A stretch of 64,000 nucleotides of DNA from Sphingobium sp. KCTC 72723 (GTDB lineage Bacteria; Pseudomonadota; Alphaproteobacteria; Sphingomonadales; Sphingomonadaceae). The notes under the pieces are model-generated. The model was not told the origin of the DNA, did no database searches, and worked only from the letters and a program-made list of their open reading frames with translations. Numbering within the stretch: position 1 is the stretch's first letter; each line of letters opens with the position of its first letter. The DNA lies in the NCBI RefSeq assembly GCF_014280435.1, contig NZ_CP060388.1:4124001-4188000 (forward strand), read 5' to 3'. The position numbers were made by a program, and so were the translations under genes. Shown here one piece after another: positions 63,895 to 64,000 of this stretch.

Positions 63895-64000
63895 ATGCGA
63901 ATCGTCATCATCGATGACAGCGGCCTGCGTGCGAGTGTCCTGGAGGAAGGGCTGCGCGACGCGGGTTATGACGATATTCATATCGTGCCGCCGCGCGGCG
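63895..64000 (+). CDS. NasT-like response regulator, N-terminal part (partial)
   Basis: The frame begins at ATG 63895 with GGGGCGGGAC upstream and runs off the window edge after 35 codons. MRIVIIDDSGLRASVLEEGL, RDAGYDDIHIVPPRG matches the start of ANTAR-type NasT regulators of nitrate/nitrite assimilation. The RNA-binding ANTAR domain would be beyond the window. The siroheme synthase gene 8 kb upstream would serve nitrite reductase, but no direct link is visible. Confidence 0.75.
   Translation, partial: MRIVIIDDSGLRASVLEEGLRDAGYDDIHIVPPRG

Noticed and set aside
1..64000. CRISPR array
   Set aside because: No regularly spaced repeats of 25-40 bases were seen.
1..64000. tRNA or rRNA genes
   Set aside because: No cloverleaf-like sequence with GGTTCGAATCC-type T-arm and CCA region, and no rRNA segment, was recognised in the intergenic regions by eye.

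Overview
The window looks like a chromosomal segment of a sphingomonad (Alphaproteobacteria, Sphingobium/Sphingomonas type). The evidence is high GC with strong G/C third-position bias, an alphaproteobacterial str-S10-spc ribosomal gene string, TonB-dependent receptors, Tat-exported enzymes, an RsuA-family/cupin ribosome-modification pair, and dispersed short palindromes of the kind common in this group. Genus and species cannot be fixed from sequence reading alone.

Layout. 1-4.4 kb: the end of a ComM/YifB-type ATPase, then minus-strand envelope and signalling genes (bactofilin, M23 peptidase, a membrane PAS-GGDEF-EAL protein). 4.5-21.8 kb: the translation superoperon. The str operon (rpsL-rpsG-fusA-tuf) has a good sigma70-like promoter and a strong terminator after tuf. 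S10 and spc clusters follow (rpsJ to rpmD), then a terminator and repeat-filled gap, then rplO-secY-adk. The usual alpha cluster (rpsM-rpsK-rpoA-rplQ) does not follow adk. 21.8-32.8 kb: housekeeping and accessory genes, including an SRPBCC protein, acyltransferase, CsgG-like protein, lepA, several small unknowns (one frameshifted HTH gene with a palindromic operator-like site, one low-GC zinc-ribbon protein), a putative L16 arginine hydroxylase and an RluE-like pseudouridine synthase.

33-39.4 kb is an accessory island. Two related but non-identical IS91-like units, each a tyrosine recombinase plus an HUH transposase, lie in the same orientation around a two-gene cargo of unknown function. 39.5-45.5 kb returns to ordinary genes (cytochrome c, prephenate dehydratase, sterol desaturase-like, DUF2141, MipA/OmpV, thioredoxin-TPR, Lon-N-like, Trm112). 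It ends with a frameshifted GIY-YIG nuclease gene enclosed by a perfect 30-bp inverted repeat.

45.5-51.1 kb is a minus-strand set in which everything appears exported: a TonB-dependent receptor, two Tat-signal PLP aminotransferase-fold enzymes and a Sec-signal RidA. It reads as a periplasmic amine or amino-acid processing module. 51.3-55.6 kb carries a TlpA-like lipoprotein and argH, an LptM-like lipoprotein, lysA and a siroheme synthase. 55.6-58.9 kb holds a stand-alone receiver protein divergent from a tightly coupled run: a 46-residue peptide, two cupin/HEAT-like unknowns, and a degenerate-receiver winged-helix regulator. 58.8-63.8 kb is a TetR-regulated EmrAB-NodT drug-efflux operon, and the window ends in the start of a NasT-like response regulator.

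The most promising undescribed candidates are the all-exported PLP/RidA/TonB module, the peptide-cupin-regulator locus, and the GIY-YIG/inverted-repeat unit.
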